Shown one piece after another: positions 1 to 42,564 of a DNA stretch of 64,000 nt. A program made the position numbers and the translations under genes. Each line of letters starts with the position of its first letter. Position 1 is the first letter of the stretch. The notes under the pieces were generated by a model. It was not told the DNA's origin. It worked only from the letters and a program-made list of their open reading frames with translations, and searched no databases. The DNA comes from Manis javanica (lineage: Eukaryota > Chordata > Mammalia > Pholidota > Manidae). The stretch is taken from NCBI RefSeq assembly GCF_040802235.1, contig NC_133170.1:43595501-43659500 (forward strand). Direction: 5' to 3'.

Positions 1-29028
<29,028 letters not shown>

Positions 29029-30805
29029 TTTTTTTCCCCCTCTGCGTCTTAGAAACTCACCAAGCAGTGTGCCTAAAGCAAGGTGGTTTAGTTTTACAAA
29101 GAATTGGACATAATGTATTGAAGATACTTGTAAATGTAATAATTAGCACTTTTGAAAAACAAACAAACCTCCTCTTAGCTTTTCAGATATGTATTTAAAT
29201 TGAAGTCATAGAACATTTTTATTTTATGGAATAGATTTTAATCTATTTACTACTATTAATGTCCATTTTCTATGGCATGTCCATTAGCTGAGTATTCAGT
29301 AATAGATGATCAGGGGTTTCCTCCAAACCTGTATATGAGGAAATTGCACATAGTACCAAGATTCGGGGGAATGCAGAAAATTTTCAGACCGTGAATGTGT
29401 CCCTTTTTTTCTAATAAAATGTGAGAGTTTATTTTTATTTTATTCTGAAGGACTTTAAGGAAAGGATCATCATAAAAAAGCCCACAAAAGGTGAAATATG
29501 TGATGTTTGATATCTCATTGTAGACTTTTTAATATATATTTTTAAAAACACTCATCAAGTATGAGGTGCTTTGAGCAGTTCTGAAAAATGGCAGTTCCAG
29601 AAGAGCAACTGCTTTGATTCCTAAAGAAGAAATTCTAAATAATGCAAACTTTTTTATAAGCGCTTGGGTTTTTGATAATTCTGTCTATCTGCAACAAACT
29701 TGTAAGTGCATAACCACTATTTTAATAATTATTTTCTCTACACAGATGTGTGATATATATTTGACTTTGCTTATGCAGGTCATAAGTTCCAAAAGGCAAT
29801 TTCCTGGGCCACAAAGGCATTCTTTTCAAAACACTTAAGATTGAATCAACCTGCTTTAATAGGGAAAGATGTATAATCTGTATATGTAGCAAATTTGGTG
29901 AATCCTTGTTCTAAATAATAAAATTTTTTTTCTTTTACTGTGATACCCACAACCCCATGGATTATGTATATATGACATTTTTCTTTTTGCATCTTCAGAT
30001 TATTGTCAGTGTCTGGTGAATTAAATGTCCACCAAGATTTGCTGTCAGTATTTTAACACCTATATTGGTATGTAGACCCACAGTAATAGCCCACTAAAAT
30101 CCATCACATCACAGCCTTCTTAACCTGTCTTGGGATTCCAGTTTAGTGCTTGGATTTATTTCCTGATTAACACTACATAGAAAAGTGGGACATCTGCCAT
30201 CCTGACTCTGGGAGAACCAACTAATATAAAACAAATGAAGACCATCTTAATGGTCTTGACACTAATTTTTGTGATACAAATTTATAAACTGATTTTTGTA
30301 AAGGACTAGGTTTTAAAAGTGTATTTAAGTTGATGTTTTCTATCAGCATAAATAAATTACAATGATCACTTAATAGTCATTAAAATCAGTTGCCAGAGGT
30401 CATCTGCATGAAGGAAAAAAACCTACAAGTGGCTATTAAGTTGGAAATTTGATCTTAATACATGAGAGGATATTCAGAATGCTCACACTGAAAAATGTCT
30501 CAGCTTTTTTAAGTATAAGAACCACCTCAAGTGGCATCTAGGCTTCTGTGAAGAGCAATAATACAGCTCGGATTAAGTATCTTGGACTGGCTTTTAAACA
30601 GTGCTTTGTACTGGATCTGCCGAAGCATCTGTCCAGCTTGGTATCCTGTGAATGTTTGTTATTTTCTGGGTAGACATTCTTATAGAGTATTGTCTTTAAA
30701 ATCAGATTGTCTCTTCTATATTGAAAGCATTTTTATGTTTTCTAATTTAAAAATTAATATTTTCTTATAGATACTGTGCAATAAAGCTGAAGTAGGATGT
30801 GTGGT
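29029..30805 (+). other. KAT2B: KAT2B 3' UTR
   Basis: About 1.8 kb of AT-rich sequence without coding signal follows the stop codon. AATAAA hexamers occur at 29413, 29917, 30351 and 30780. The last is followed by a GT-rich stretch and fits my recollection of the human 3' UTR length, so I place the main end near 30800. The earlier hexamers could give shorter transcripts. Confidence 0.75.
30780..30785 (+). terminator. KAT2B: Probable main poly(A) signal of KAT2B
   Basis: AATAAA is followed within 40 bases by a GTGTGG/TTTTTG-rich stretch typical of a downstream cleavage element. This is the distal candidate of four hexamers in the 3' UTR. Confidence 0.6.
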
Positions 30806-32832
30806 TTTTGCAAATGCTTTAACAGCTGATAAAATTTTACATTTGTAAAATTAATATATTGTACTGGTACAAATAGTTTTAAATTATATTTTAAAAAGTG
30901 CTCAATCTGGTGGTGTGTTTTCTTCATCTAGCAGATTGAGTTTAACAGGGCAAGTATATGACTTGGTTGATAACCATCACCTATATCCTTAATGTTTAGC
31001 TCATAAGCATTCTGTATCAGGTGTTTAGAATTGCTGCATTTGTGGCAGGTTAATTCACAGCCCATTGGTGAGAAAGTTTCCAGAGAGACACCTACTATGT
31101 CTCCTCGGTGGTCCACTGCATCTTGCCCACTATCACTCATTAAACAAAGAAAAAAGAAAACAGCTAAAGAGGAGTGTTATTGGTTTAGAAATTCAAAGGT
31201 TTCTTTCCCCCCAGTTTTTCAACTTAGCATCCATGAAGTAGATGAATGAGGAGACAGATAAAAATAGAGCTGCTTTTTAAGCATTGCCCATATGAGCTTT
31301 TAAAGCCACTCGAAGTATTCTGTCAGGATACGAGAGGACCAGAGAGCATTCCTCTTCCTTGCTGAATTCTGAACCAACTAAGAAGGCAAAGAGTAAGGTA
31401 TATAGTGGCCAAAATATCTTTATTAATAACAAAAAGGATACCAGGGAATATGGCTTATATCTGTGAAACATGGGCTTCCCGGTGGTGAACCCCAGAATGC
31501 GCTAGACTCACAGTCACTAGGAGCTCAGCACCCCTGCCAACTGCCCCCTCCGAGGGCAGAGCCTTTTAAATTGAGCCCAGTGCATGGCCAACAGCAGTCA
31601 TGCTCCTGCAGGTAGGCCAGCTCTGAAGAGGCACAGGTGAGGGCAGAGTTCTGCATCCAGTTGTACACCCTGAGTCACCAGTTAGGGACGTCCCTCCCTG
31701 AAGCAGCCAGGGCACAATGGATGTCTGTCCTCAGGATGGTGAACGGGGAAAATGGATAGCAAGTCTCCTTCCCACTTCACCCGTGATATCCAGAGTCAGA
31801 AATCTCTATACATATATGTTTATATATATGTGTGTGTCAGTGTAGGGAACATGTATTAAGAGCTGGTTGTATTCATTAGAAGAAAGTAGTGAAAAGTGTT
31901 TGAGGTTTTCATATTACCTGGAAGTAAAATTTTTAATTCTGAAACCTAAGAAGTAGAAACAAGATCACACTGAAGTACTGTAGCCAGGCTTATAAATAAT
32001 GTGTCACCCCTATATGCTGATAGTCTTCAGACCAACCCTTAGTGTTTATTTAAAAGGAATTCCAAGAGCTGCACAAGGAAAGGTTACTGGTGGCAACTCT
32101 TGGTCTTTTCCATATTGTTCTGAGCTGTTCTGCTCTGGCTATTAGCATTCTCCTTTTTGCAAAGAAAACCCCCCAAAAAAGAGGGCAGCTGCTCTGGAAT
32201 ATCAGAGGTCATTTGGTCACAAGTTCTTATTTAAGAGGTAGTGATTAAGTTGACTTTTTCCATCATCTCTAGCACAAGTTCAGATTTCTTCGCTATTCAA
32301 ACATTTTGTCCTGGCAGAAAAAGGTGTGTGTGTGTCGAGGGTGGGAGATGGTGGCAGGGCCTGAAATCAGGCCTCTCCTTGAGTCTTGAGGCTCTTGGTG
32401 GTGGTATTTACTTTCTCCTTTGGGCTCATCAATGCTGTTAGAATAAATTATAATGGAGATTGGTGGGGTAAAAATAGTGTTGGCAATGTCCTGTTAGGCA
32501 AAGAGATGAAAATGAATGTAGGGGAAAAAAGAAAAGCAAGTGGAAGAATGGCTCCAGGTACACTTTGGAGGAAGAGCTTCAGCAACGGAAACAGAAGGTG
32601 CTCAGAGGAGGGGAGACGACAGCACCATGGGAAGGTCCATAGCGGAACAGGTATGTTTGTGCCTCGTGTCTCTATGGGAGAATCTTTACGTTTTTTGTAG
32701 AAAAAGGAAGCCAACAGTGACAAAGCTCAAGATTTTCTTTGAGTTTATTAAAAAGCTGTATAATTTCAACAAAGCAGGGAAAGCAAAAGTCAACCTTCCT
32801 GCTGCTTCTTACTGGGAAATCCAACATGACCT

Positions 32833-32908
32833 TGGCAGGCAGTTTAAGATGAGCCACAATGTGTGTGTGTGTGTGTGTGGTGGCAGGCAGTTTAAGATGA
32901 GCCACAAT

Positions 32909-32943
<35 letters not shown>
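32833..32943. repeat. 48-bp tandem duplication ending in GT microsatellite
   Basis: The block TGGCAGGCAGTTTAAGATGA followed by GCCACAATGTGTG starts at 32833 and again at 32881. Both copies run into (GT)n. The second GT run is longer and carries one GTAT interruption. Confidence 0.9.
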
Positions 32944-32945
<2 letters not shown>

Positions 32946-33354
32946 GTTTATCAGTTTTAATATTTCTGGGTTTGAAGTTCCTGGTACTTGCACCTTCCTA
33001 AAATTCCCTCGTCTTGTGTTGTCTGCTGTCTGTTAAACTCCCATTTTGTACAGGAATGTAGATGGGCATTACTTTATGCTGAAAAATATCTAAGAACAGA
33101 GTCTGCCATCCTGGGTAAGTAGGCTGTCCAATAGGGAATAGGCAAAGGGTTATAAGGAAAGCCTTTAGGTTTGGTTGATGTTGGCTATTAAAGAGTTGAA
33201 TCCAGTACACCCTTGACTCACACTAAGTTTGTGATCAAGCTCCAATTCCGAATGCAATGATGTAAGCGTGCCAGCACTGCTCCTGCTTGGCACACCCACA
33301 CTTGTACAGTTGTCATGTCGTGCACAATAGCCCTCCTCTAATTTTTCAACATTA

Positions 33355-33965
33355 AAAAAGAAAATTAAGTTTAATTAACAACATACAGTAAAATGCATAG
33401 ATCTTAGGTGTTCAGCTTACAACTTTTGACAACTACACTCTACGCTAGTATAACCACTACTCTAAGGAAGACAATTTCAATCACCTGCAGAAACAAAGTG
33501 CCTGCAGGCCGCTTTGCTGTCAGTTTCTGCTGTCTCCTGGCAGCAACTTCTGAGTCTATTACCACCCATTAGTTTTGCCTATTTGATTTCACATGAACGG
33601 TACCCGACCGCATGTACTCTCTCTGGTCTGACTCATACATATTGTAGCCTGTATCTGTTCATCCCTTTTGGTTGCTGAATCGTATTCTGCTGGATTGGGT
33701 TTCCGATTTTTGGCCTTTACAATAAGGCTGCTATAAACATTCTTGTACAGGTCTTTTTGTAAACACATGCTTTCATTTCCCTTGTGTAAGTACCTAAGAG
33801 TGGAATTGTTAGGTCACAAAATAGATGTAGGCTTAATTTTATGGGAAATTCCTTCTGCACTTGTTAGTCTGTTAAGTTCTTTTTGTTCCCATTCTGCTAT
33901 GCACTGTTAATTCCTTCTAGGTTTTGCAATTATAAATTTATGCTTTACTCATATCCCTGTTGTTG
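33355..33965 (-). mobile_element. L1 3' UTR remnant
   Basis: Typical antisense L1 3' text: ACAACTTTTGACAACTACAC, a GGCTGCTATAAACATTCTTG block and AAGAGTGGAATTGTTAGGTC. Confidence 0.55.
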
Positions 33966-34559
33966 ATAAAAATACTAAAGGTGGAGAAGAGGATGAAACT
34001 CTTTTTTAGGATCCTAGATACCAACCTCTAAGATGCCAGAGCAAAATCCCCAGGTTGTGAGGATGCAGCTCTGTGAGAACCCACCTAAGAGTCCCATCTA
34101 GGCCATGTTTCTCCATCCACTCTGTAAACACCGAGCTGCAAGAAATGTTAGATACTTCTCTGTTTTTAAATTTTATTACAGGTACTTTCTTGCACAAATA
34201 TTACTTTCCAACACCTTTTGTGGATGACACAATGTATAGTTCTTGGGAAGCCAAGTCATCACCTGTGTCTATTTCCTCATTAGAAACACGTTTTGCTCAA
34301 TGCTTTAAGTAAGGATGTGTTTAAATAATGTATGTGATGATGATTTGAAATAAATATGAAATAGTATATAAATTTTTAAGCTATACTATACATTTACAAA
34401 TTACAAAGGATTTAAAACAGCTTTGAAATATTGTTAACATAATATGAACACTTAGAAATTTACACTGGTACTAAGTGGGTTTGAATTGGCAGACAGAATT
34501 TAGTGCAGAGAGTTAATCTGCAGGTACTACATGGATTCACATTATCCAATAAAGTGATT

Positions 34560-34740
34560 ACCCGGGAATCTGCCACTTCCCAAGAACCGACTAGGTGCAC
34601 TAGGTGTTAGGCACTCTTGTAAGCATTTCACATGTACGAATTCTGTGAGTTCTGGTGGCACCTTACCAAAAACACGGATACAGAGAGGCAGGTTTTCTAA
34701 GTCACATGCAGGGATTCTAGACCAGGAGCCAGTGTAAACA
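34560..34740 (+). repeat. MIR-like repeat
   Basis: It has AGGTGTTAGGCACTCTTGTA followed by AGCATTTCACATG, and further on AGAGAGGCAGGTTTTCTAAG and CACATGCAGGGATTCTAGAC. Confidence 0.5.
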
Positions 34741-35689
34741 CTAGGCAATGCTGCATCAGCATTGAAAGAGTACTAATTGTCCTAGTTTGTGGCAGCAAGT
34801 ACCTCGATATTAACGCTATCATCGAAGTCCTACTTCCCTTTACATTCCTTGCTCTTTACTATGAATTCTCGTTTCACATTCTTGGAGCATTTCCTATGTG
34901 TAAAATGATGAGGATACAAAGATGAGTTGCCAGCTTTAAGACTGAAATCTATTGGAAAGGAAATGTAAACATCTGTGAGTTCAGGGGTGAGAGATTAATG
35001 TGAGGTTGATGGTGTGTTGTGGGGATCAGGCTGAATGGGGTTGTGCGACACCTCGCTGAGGAGCCTGGGCTTGAATGATAGCCCAAAGAGTCCCCTGCAA
35101 CTTGGAATATGTGCAGGTGCAAAATGGCCAACATTGAAACTATATTTTCATGGAAATGACAGAAATAATTACAGGAAATTGAACAGGTCATTACAGCGTC
35201 TGGAGTGCTTTGGTGGAAGGAAGAGCCGACTGGTGGTACCACGGGCAGCTTCAATCAGCACAGGAGTTAAATTAAAAAGATACTTGAGCAAATGTACTTC
35301 AAGAGAAGTCTCCTAGGCATACCCTGTTCCCTCCTGCAATCTTGAAAAGTCACTACAACAGGGTCCTGTCTATAGGGACATTCTAGTGCTTCCATAAATA
35401 CAGTACTATGAGACTCTAAGAAGGTGGGTGCAGTCTGGTGAGTGGGAGCTTAGGAAAGCTTCCGTGCCGGCCGTGTATTGTATTGAAAGATGAATGGGTA
35501 TTGACAAAGGCAAAATTTGGATGAAGGCGAGTGGAAATAACACAGGCTGCAAAACACTGAGGAGCTGAGAATCCAACAGGATGGGAGTCATAGGGAGCAG
35601 AGAGGACTGGTATGAGGTGGTATAGAGCCATACAAGGCCATGTTATGAACACTGAGTCTTAAGGGAAATAGGAAATGCCTGTTAATCAT

Positions 35690-38600
35690 GATCAAATTTT
35701 TTGATATTAAAAACATTTTGGCAATGGACTAGAGAATCTTGGTTACACAATATCAAAGAATAATAAAACTTAAAAACCTTGCCCCCTAAAAACAACTGGA
35801 AATGCTGGATAAATTGCAGTGATTTTTAAGGACATAGCTGAGTTTGCAAGGAAGAAAAGGCAATCTCAAAGTGCCCATCCAATGGTAAATTAAAAATAGA
35901 GGAGTCAACACAGGTACTGACTGGTCACTTGGGGAGAGTTGCTGTCTCTGTAATTAAGGGACATAGGTTTTAATATGTCTGTGGATTGAGAAAACAGACT
36001 ATTAGCCACCAACCCACCACATACATAAAACCAGAATCTACAAAGGTCTGCACACATTGGTGACAATATGGACTAAAAAGTTTCCTAAGGATTTGAAGCC
36101 CTTGGACTCTATCTCAGCCATGTTTGGGCTTCAAGTATACATTTTCTACCTGATCTAGAAATCCCTAAACAAATTCCCAAACATAATGGAAAATAAAGAT
36201 TGGTTTTTAGGTAGTTGCTATCTTCAGCACTCCTGGTAAAAAGCAAGCACTGAAGGGATGTTCCTATAACCCAATCCACAGATTTTCCTCTGAAGGAGGA
36301 AGTGCCATGAATGATTACAAAATCTATGAAATACAAAAAAATTATGAAACATGGCAAAGAAATCATAAAAGCAGACACAAATATTAGATGCAGACACTTA
36401 ATGTGAGCAAATATGACTATACTCTGAAAGAAAATAAGAGCTTCTAATTTAAAAAAAAAGAACTTAAGTGAAGGGTTAAATAGGCTATATGAAAGCCAAG
36501 GACAGAATGAGTAAATATAAATTGGATGAGATGAAACAATACAGCTAGAGAGATGAGAGATGGAAATAAGAAAAGTGAGTGCAGAAGCAGAGGATAAGCT
36601 TTACGCAATGTGAATTCAATTAGAGCAGAATGCTTGCTTTGTTTGGGTATCACAAATGCCTAAAACAGTGCCTGGCACAATCAGCCCTGAATATTAGTTG
36701 AATCAAAGTCCAATAATTATTAGAACTTACATAAGGAGAGAATGGGGAAAAGGCAATATTCAGCAAATTAAGAATCTTTTTAGTCAATAAAAGGCATGAA
36801 TCTGTATAATTAGTGAATCCCAAGCAGAATAAATTATTGACTTCCGCTTCTGCCCATGAAGGCATAACTATCATGGGACATGTTCACCCACTATAAATGA
36901 GAAAATTGGACTTAGTATGTTAATCAGCTTCAGAAATTGGGCAATATGTGTACAGGGCTGTGATCCCAGAGAGAAGGAAAATAAGCAGAGTGAGCCCTGT
37001 GATCATCTCGTATTTCTTCCCCAGGCAGTTTCACAGTTCTGGAAGGAGGAGGGCCCAGAGTCTGGTACTGTCATCATCGGCTTGAGGAGTGAGAGGTTGA
37101 TGTTCTGAGGAAGGTTGAATTCACTAACAGAGTACTGGAGAGAAAGAGCTTCAGAATTCTGCTCAGGGATCCCAGAGACTTAGTTGAATAATCTGCTCGT
37201 GTAGCATGAAACTTCATGAATCCAGGGAAAGCACAGCTGTGGGATGAAGAACAATTACAGGAAATGGTCAGCTGAACTACTCTCAGAGTTTACACAGGGC
37301 TGGGTGTCATTCACGCATACATCACCTGGAATGGACAGACGTTGTTGAATACATTGGACATTCAGTGGAGACCTTGAATGCTTCACATCTTAGTACTGGA
37401 GCTAAATGAGCCTTTGAGTAAAAGCTACCCTCAACCTGTCTGCAAAAGCCTAAAACCAGGCTTAGAAAGGATCAAGTTGATCTTCAAGTAACTTACTTGC
37501 CCAACAAAAAAAAGTTCAAGAACTCTTTAAAGGATACAACAAAATACAGCTTATAAAAATGTTAAATTCCCAATGTACAGTACCCAATAAAAAATTACAA
37601 GATGTGTGAAGCAGGGAAATTAATACAGAACTAAAAGAAAATTTGACCAATAAACTACTCCAGAAGTGACAAAAATAATGGAATTAGCAGGTAAGGATGT
37701 AAAAACAATTTCTATAAACATTATAAATATGCTCAAGGATATAAATAAAAATTAGTATGCTGACAAAAATACAGAATATATATATTTAAAAAGAACCAAA
37801 TAGACCAAATAGAGTTTCTAAAGTTAAACAATACAGTATTTGACACGAAGAATTCACTGGATAGGATCAATAGATTTGACAAAGCAAAAGAAAATATAAA
37901 TAAGCTTAAAGATATAACAATATAAGCTACCCAAAATGAACTGTAGAGGAAAAACCACTAAAAGTCACAGTGAAATTAGAATATCTTAAACTGAATGAAA
38001 GTGAAAACATACCAGGATTTGTGGGATGCAGCTAATACAGTGTTAAAAACTACAGCATTAAAATACATTAAAATGAGAGAGGTCTTAATTCAGCCTATGT
38101 TAAGAAGCTAGGACAAATTAAGCTCAAAGTAGATATAAGGCTATGAAAGAGTACAAGTCAGTGGACTAGGGAATTAATGAACAAAAATGAATCAGTGAAA
38201 TTAATAATCAGTTCTTTGAAAAATGAATAAACTGGACTGATCAAGAAAAAAGAACATAAATTACAAATCTTAGGAATGAAAGGACATAATTGGAGCTCTT
38301 ACATGCAAGATATTAAAAGGATAAGAATATATAAACCACATCATGCCAGTGTATTTGATGTTAGATGAAATGAATACTTTGACACCAATTAGCAAAACTG
38401 ACTAGAGAAAAAATATAAAACCTAAACATCCCTATATCAATTAAAGAAACTGAACTCATAATGAAAACCTCTTCTTCAAGAAAACTTAAGGCACAGGTGG
38501 CTTCATTAGGCTGTCAAACATTTAAGGAAAAAGTTATACCAGTCATACACAAAACAGGCGGGATGACTTCAAAACTCATTTTAGGAGGCCCAGTATTATT

Positions 38601-39129
38601 CACCCTGATACAAAAGCCAGAAAAAAAAATACAAGAAAATTATAGAGTTATTGTAAATTAATAACTCTCACAAACACAGATGGGAAGATCTTTAACAAAG
38701 TATCAGCAAATGGAATTCAGTATACGTAGAAAGGAAAATAGGCCATAACCAAGAGAGTTTATTCCATTAATCAAAGGTTGGTTTAAGACTGAAAATCCAT
38801 TAATGTAATTAGTTATATAAACAGAATAAAGAAGAAAAAACATGTTTATCTCAATAGATGCAGATGAAGCATTTGACAAAGGTCAATGCCAACTCATGAT
38901 TTAAAAGAAGAAAAAAAAACCCAGCCAAAGTCATAGCAAAGCCGAAAGACCAAGTATTTCCAAGATCGGAAAGGCAAAGGTGTCTGCTCTCATCACTTCT
39001 ATTCAACATCGTAGCTGGACTTCTAGTCAGTGCAAAAAAGTAAGGAAAGACATAGAAGTTAGAAACACACAAGTGAACTGCTTGTATTAGTAGACTATAA
39101 AGATCGCATACATAATTTGTCCTAGCCAT
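35690..39129 (+). mobile_element. Old L1, 5' part
   Basis: A decayed plus-strand L1. It shows 5' UTR/ORF1-like text up to about 38000, then ORF2 with many stops. Recognisable reverse-transcriptase pieces are I-S-I-D-A-D-E-A-F-D-K at about 38850-38880 and S-S-L-L-F-N-I-V-A-G near 38990-39020. It is cut at about 39129 by the minus-strand L1 and resumes after about 44385. Confidence 0.6.
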
Positions 39130-39379
39130 ACCCCATTGCAGTCACTGCCCGACAGTATAGTAAGATGTCACCGAGTCACAATTTGCCTTTTCTGTGCTAC
39201 ACTACCTTCCCCATGATCCCCCACACCATGTGTACCAATCATAATACCCTTCAATCCCCTTCTCATCCCATCCCCACCCAACCTCCCCTACCTGCTCCCC
39301 TTTGGTAACTCCTAGTCCCTTCTTGGAGTCTGTGAGTCTGTTGCTGTTTTGTTCCTTCAGTTTTGCTTTGTTGTTACAT

Positions 39380-42365
39380 TCCACAAATGAGGGAAATCAT
39401 TTGTTACTTGTCTTTCTCTGCCTGACTTATTTCACTGAGTATAATATCCTCCAGCTCTGTCTATGTTGTTGCAAATGGTAGGATTTCTTTCTTTCTTATG
39501 GCTGAATAGTATTCCATTGTGTATATGTACCATGTCTTCTTTATCCATTCATCTACTGATGGATACTTAGGTTGCTTCCGTATCTTGGCTATTGTAAATA
39601 GTGCTGCAATAAACATAGGGGTGCATATGTCTTTTGGAATCTGACAAATTATATTCTTTGGGTAAATTCCTAGGAGTGGAATTACCGGGTAAAATGGTAT
39701 TTATATTTTTAGTTTTATGAGGAACCTCCATATTGCTATCCACTATGGTTGAACTAGTTTACATCCCACCAGCAGTGTAGGAGGGTTCTCCTTTATCCAC
39801 ATCCTCACCGGCTTTTGTTGTTCTTAATGTTTTCGATGCTGGCCATCCTAACTGGCATGAGGTGATATCTCACTGTGGTTTTTATTTGCATTTCCCTGAA
39901 AATTAGTGATGTGGAGCATCTTTTCATGTGCCTGTTGGCCATCTGAATTTCTCCTTTAGACAATTGTCTGTTTATATCTTCCACCAATTTTTTAATCAGG
40001 TTATTTGCTTTTTTGGGTGTGAAGCATGTGAGTTCTTTATATATTTTGGATGTTAACCTCTTCTCAGGTATGTCATACTGTAGGATGCCTTTTTGTTCTG
40101 TTGATGGTGTCCTTTGCTGTACAGAAGCTTTTTAGTTTGATGTAGTTCGTGTGTTCATTTTTGCTTTTGTTTCCCTTGCTCGAGGAGATGCATTCAGAAA
40201 AAAGTTGCTCATGTTTATATTCAGGAGATTTTTGCCTATATGGCCTTCTAAGAGTTTTATGGTTTCATGACTTACATTCAGGTCTTTGATCCATTTCGAG
40301 TTTACTTTTGTGTATGGGGTCAAACAATAATCCAATTCCATTCTCTTGCATGTAGCTGTCCAGTTTTGCCAACACCAGCTATTGAAGAGGCTTTCTTTTT
40401 CCCATTGTATGTCCATGGCTCCTCTATCATATATTAATTGACCATATATGCTTGGATTTATATCAGGGCTCTCTAGTCTGTTCCATTGGTCTATGGGTCT
40501 GTTCTTGTGCCAGTACCAAATTGTCTTGATTACTGTGGCTTTGTAGTAGACCTTGAAGTCAAGGAGCATAATTCCCCCTGCTTTATTCTTCCTCCTCAGG
40601 ATTACTTTGGCTATTCAGAGTCTTTCGTGGTTCCATATAAATTTTAGAACTATATTCTCTAGTTCTTTGAAGAATGCTGTTGGTATTTTGATAGGGATTG
40701 CATTGAATCTGTAGATTGCTTTAGGCAGGATGGCCATTTTGACAATATTGATTTTTCCTATCCATGAGCACGGGATGTGCTTCCATATTGGTATCTTCTT
40801 TGATTTCTCTTATGAGTGTGTCTTATAATTTTTAGAGAATAGGTCTTTCACTTCCTTGGTTAGGTTTATTCCTAGGTATTTTATTCTTTTTGATGCAATT
40901 GTGAGTGAAATTTTTTTCCTGATTTCTCTTTCTGCTAGTTCATCATTACTGTATAGGAATGCAACAGATTTCTGTGTATTAATTTTGCATCCTGCAACTT
41001 TGCTGAATTCAGATATTAGATCTAGTAGTTTTGAAGTGGAATCTTTAGGGTTTTTATGTGTAATTTCATGTCATCTGCAAATAGTGACAGTTTAACTTCT
41101 TCTTTACCAATCTGGATGCCTTTTATTTCTTTGTGTTGTCTGATTGCCATGGCTAGGACCTCCAGAACTATGTTGAATAGAAGTGGGGAGAGTGGGCATC
41201 CTTGTCTTATTCCCAGTTTTAAAGGAAAATCTTTTGGCTTCTCGCTGTTAAGTATGATGTTGGCTGTGGGTTTGTCATATATGGTCTTTATTATGTTGAG
41301 GTACTTGCCCACTCTACCATGCTGTTGAGAGTTTTTATCATGAATGGATGTTGAATTTTGTTAAATGCTTTTTCAGCATCTATGGAGATGATCATGTGGT
41401 TTTTGTCCTCCTTTTTATTGGTGTGGTGGATGATGTTGATGGATTTTCGAATGTTGTAACACCTGAAATAAATCCTACTTGATTATGATAGATGATCTTT
41501 TTGATGTATTTTTGAATTCTGTTTGCTGATATTTTGTTGAGTATTTTTGCATCTATGTTCATCAGGGATATTGGTCTGTAATTTTCTTTTTCTGTGGTGT
41601 CTTTGCCTGGTTTTTGGTATTAGGGTGATGCTGGCCTCATAGAATGAGTTTGGAAGTATTCCCTCCTCTTCTATTTTTTGGAAAACGTTAAGGAGAATGG
41701 GTATTAGGTCTTCACTAAATGTTTGATAAAATTCAGCACTGAAGCCATCTGGTCCAGGTGTTTTGTTCTTAGATAGTTTTTTGATTACCAATTCAATTTC
41801 ATTGTTAATTGGTCTGTTCAGATTTTCTGTTTCTTTCTGGGTCAGCTTTGGAAGATTGTTATTTTTCTAGAAAGTTGTCCATTTCTTCTAGGTTATCCAA
41901 TTTGTTAGCATATAATTTTTCATAGTATTCTCTAATAATTCTTTGTATTTCTGTGGTGCCAGTAGTGATTTTTCCTTTCTCATTTCTAATTCTGTTTATG
42001 TATGTAGACTCTCTTTTTTCTTGACAACTCTGGCTAGGGATTTATCTATTTTGTTTATTTTCTTGAAGAACTAGCTCCTGCTTTCATTGATTCTGTCTAT
42101 TGCTTTATTCTTCTCGATTTTATTTATTTATGGTCTAATCTTTATTATGTCCCTCCTTCTACTGAGTTTGGGCCTCATTTGTTCTTCTTCTTCTAGTTTT
42201 GTTAATTGTGTATTTAGAGTGTTCATATGGGATTGTTCTTCTTTCCTGAGGTAGACCTGTACTGGTTCTTGTATTTTTATCCATTCAGTGACTCTGTCTT
42301 TTGACTGGTGCATTCAGACCATTTACATTTAGGGTGATTATCGATAGGTATGTACTTATTGCCAT
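39380..42365 (-). pseudogene. L1 ORF2, broken and lacking the endonuclease domain
   Basis: The frame starts M-A-I-S-T-Y-L-S-I-I-T-L-N-V-N-G-L-N-A at 42365. After about 30 residues (W-I-K-I-Q-E-P-V) it jumps to text that normally follows the endonuclease domain (E-E-Q-S-H-M-N-T-L-N-T-Q-L). Reverse-transcriptase blocks are present: N-K-T-P-G-P-D-G-F near 41760, [14 protein letters not shown] near 41200 and F-A-D-D-M near 41070. The C-terminal [11 protein letters not shown] is near 39930. Stops and frameshifts separate these pieces. It cannot make active ORF2p. Confidence 0.8.
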
Positions 42366-42564
42366 TGCAGGCTTTAGATTCATGGTTACCAAAGGTTCAA
42401 GGGTAACTTCCTTACTATCTAAGAGTCTAAATTCACTCATTTAGTATGCTATTACAAACACAGTCTAAAGGTTTTCTTCTCCCTTTCTTCCTCCTCCATT
42501 CTTTATATATTAGTATCATATTCTGTACTCTTTGCCTATCCCTTTCTATTACTTAAGGTGACAG

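Larger units (their letters stand above)
30806..35689. other. Intergenic DNA between KAT2B and SGO1, first part
   Basis: No gene recognised. Identified contents are a tandem-duplicated GT microsatellite (32833-32943), an L1 3' remnant (33355-33965) and a MIR-like tract (34560-34740). The stretch 34900-35690 may be a decayed interspersed repeat but I cannot name it. Confidence 0.5.

Noticed and set aside
30928-31140. 70-codon minus-strand ORF with C-x2-C (T-C-H-K-C)
   Set aside because: Tempting as a zinc-binding microprotein, but a frame of this length is expected by chance. I recognise no family and see no promoter or conservation evidence.
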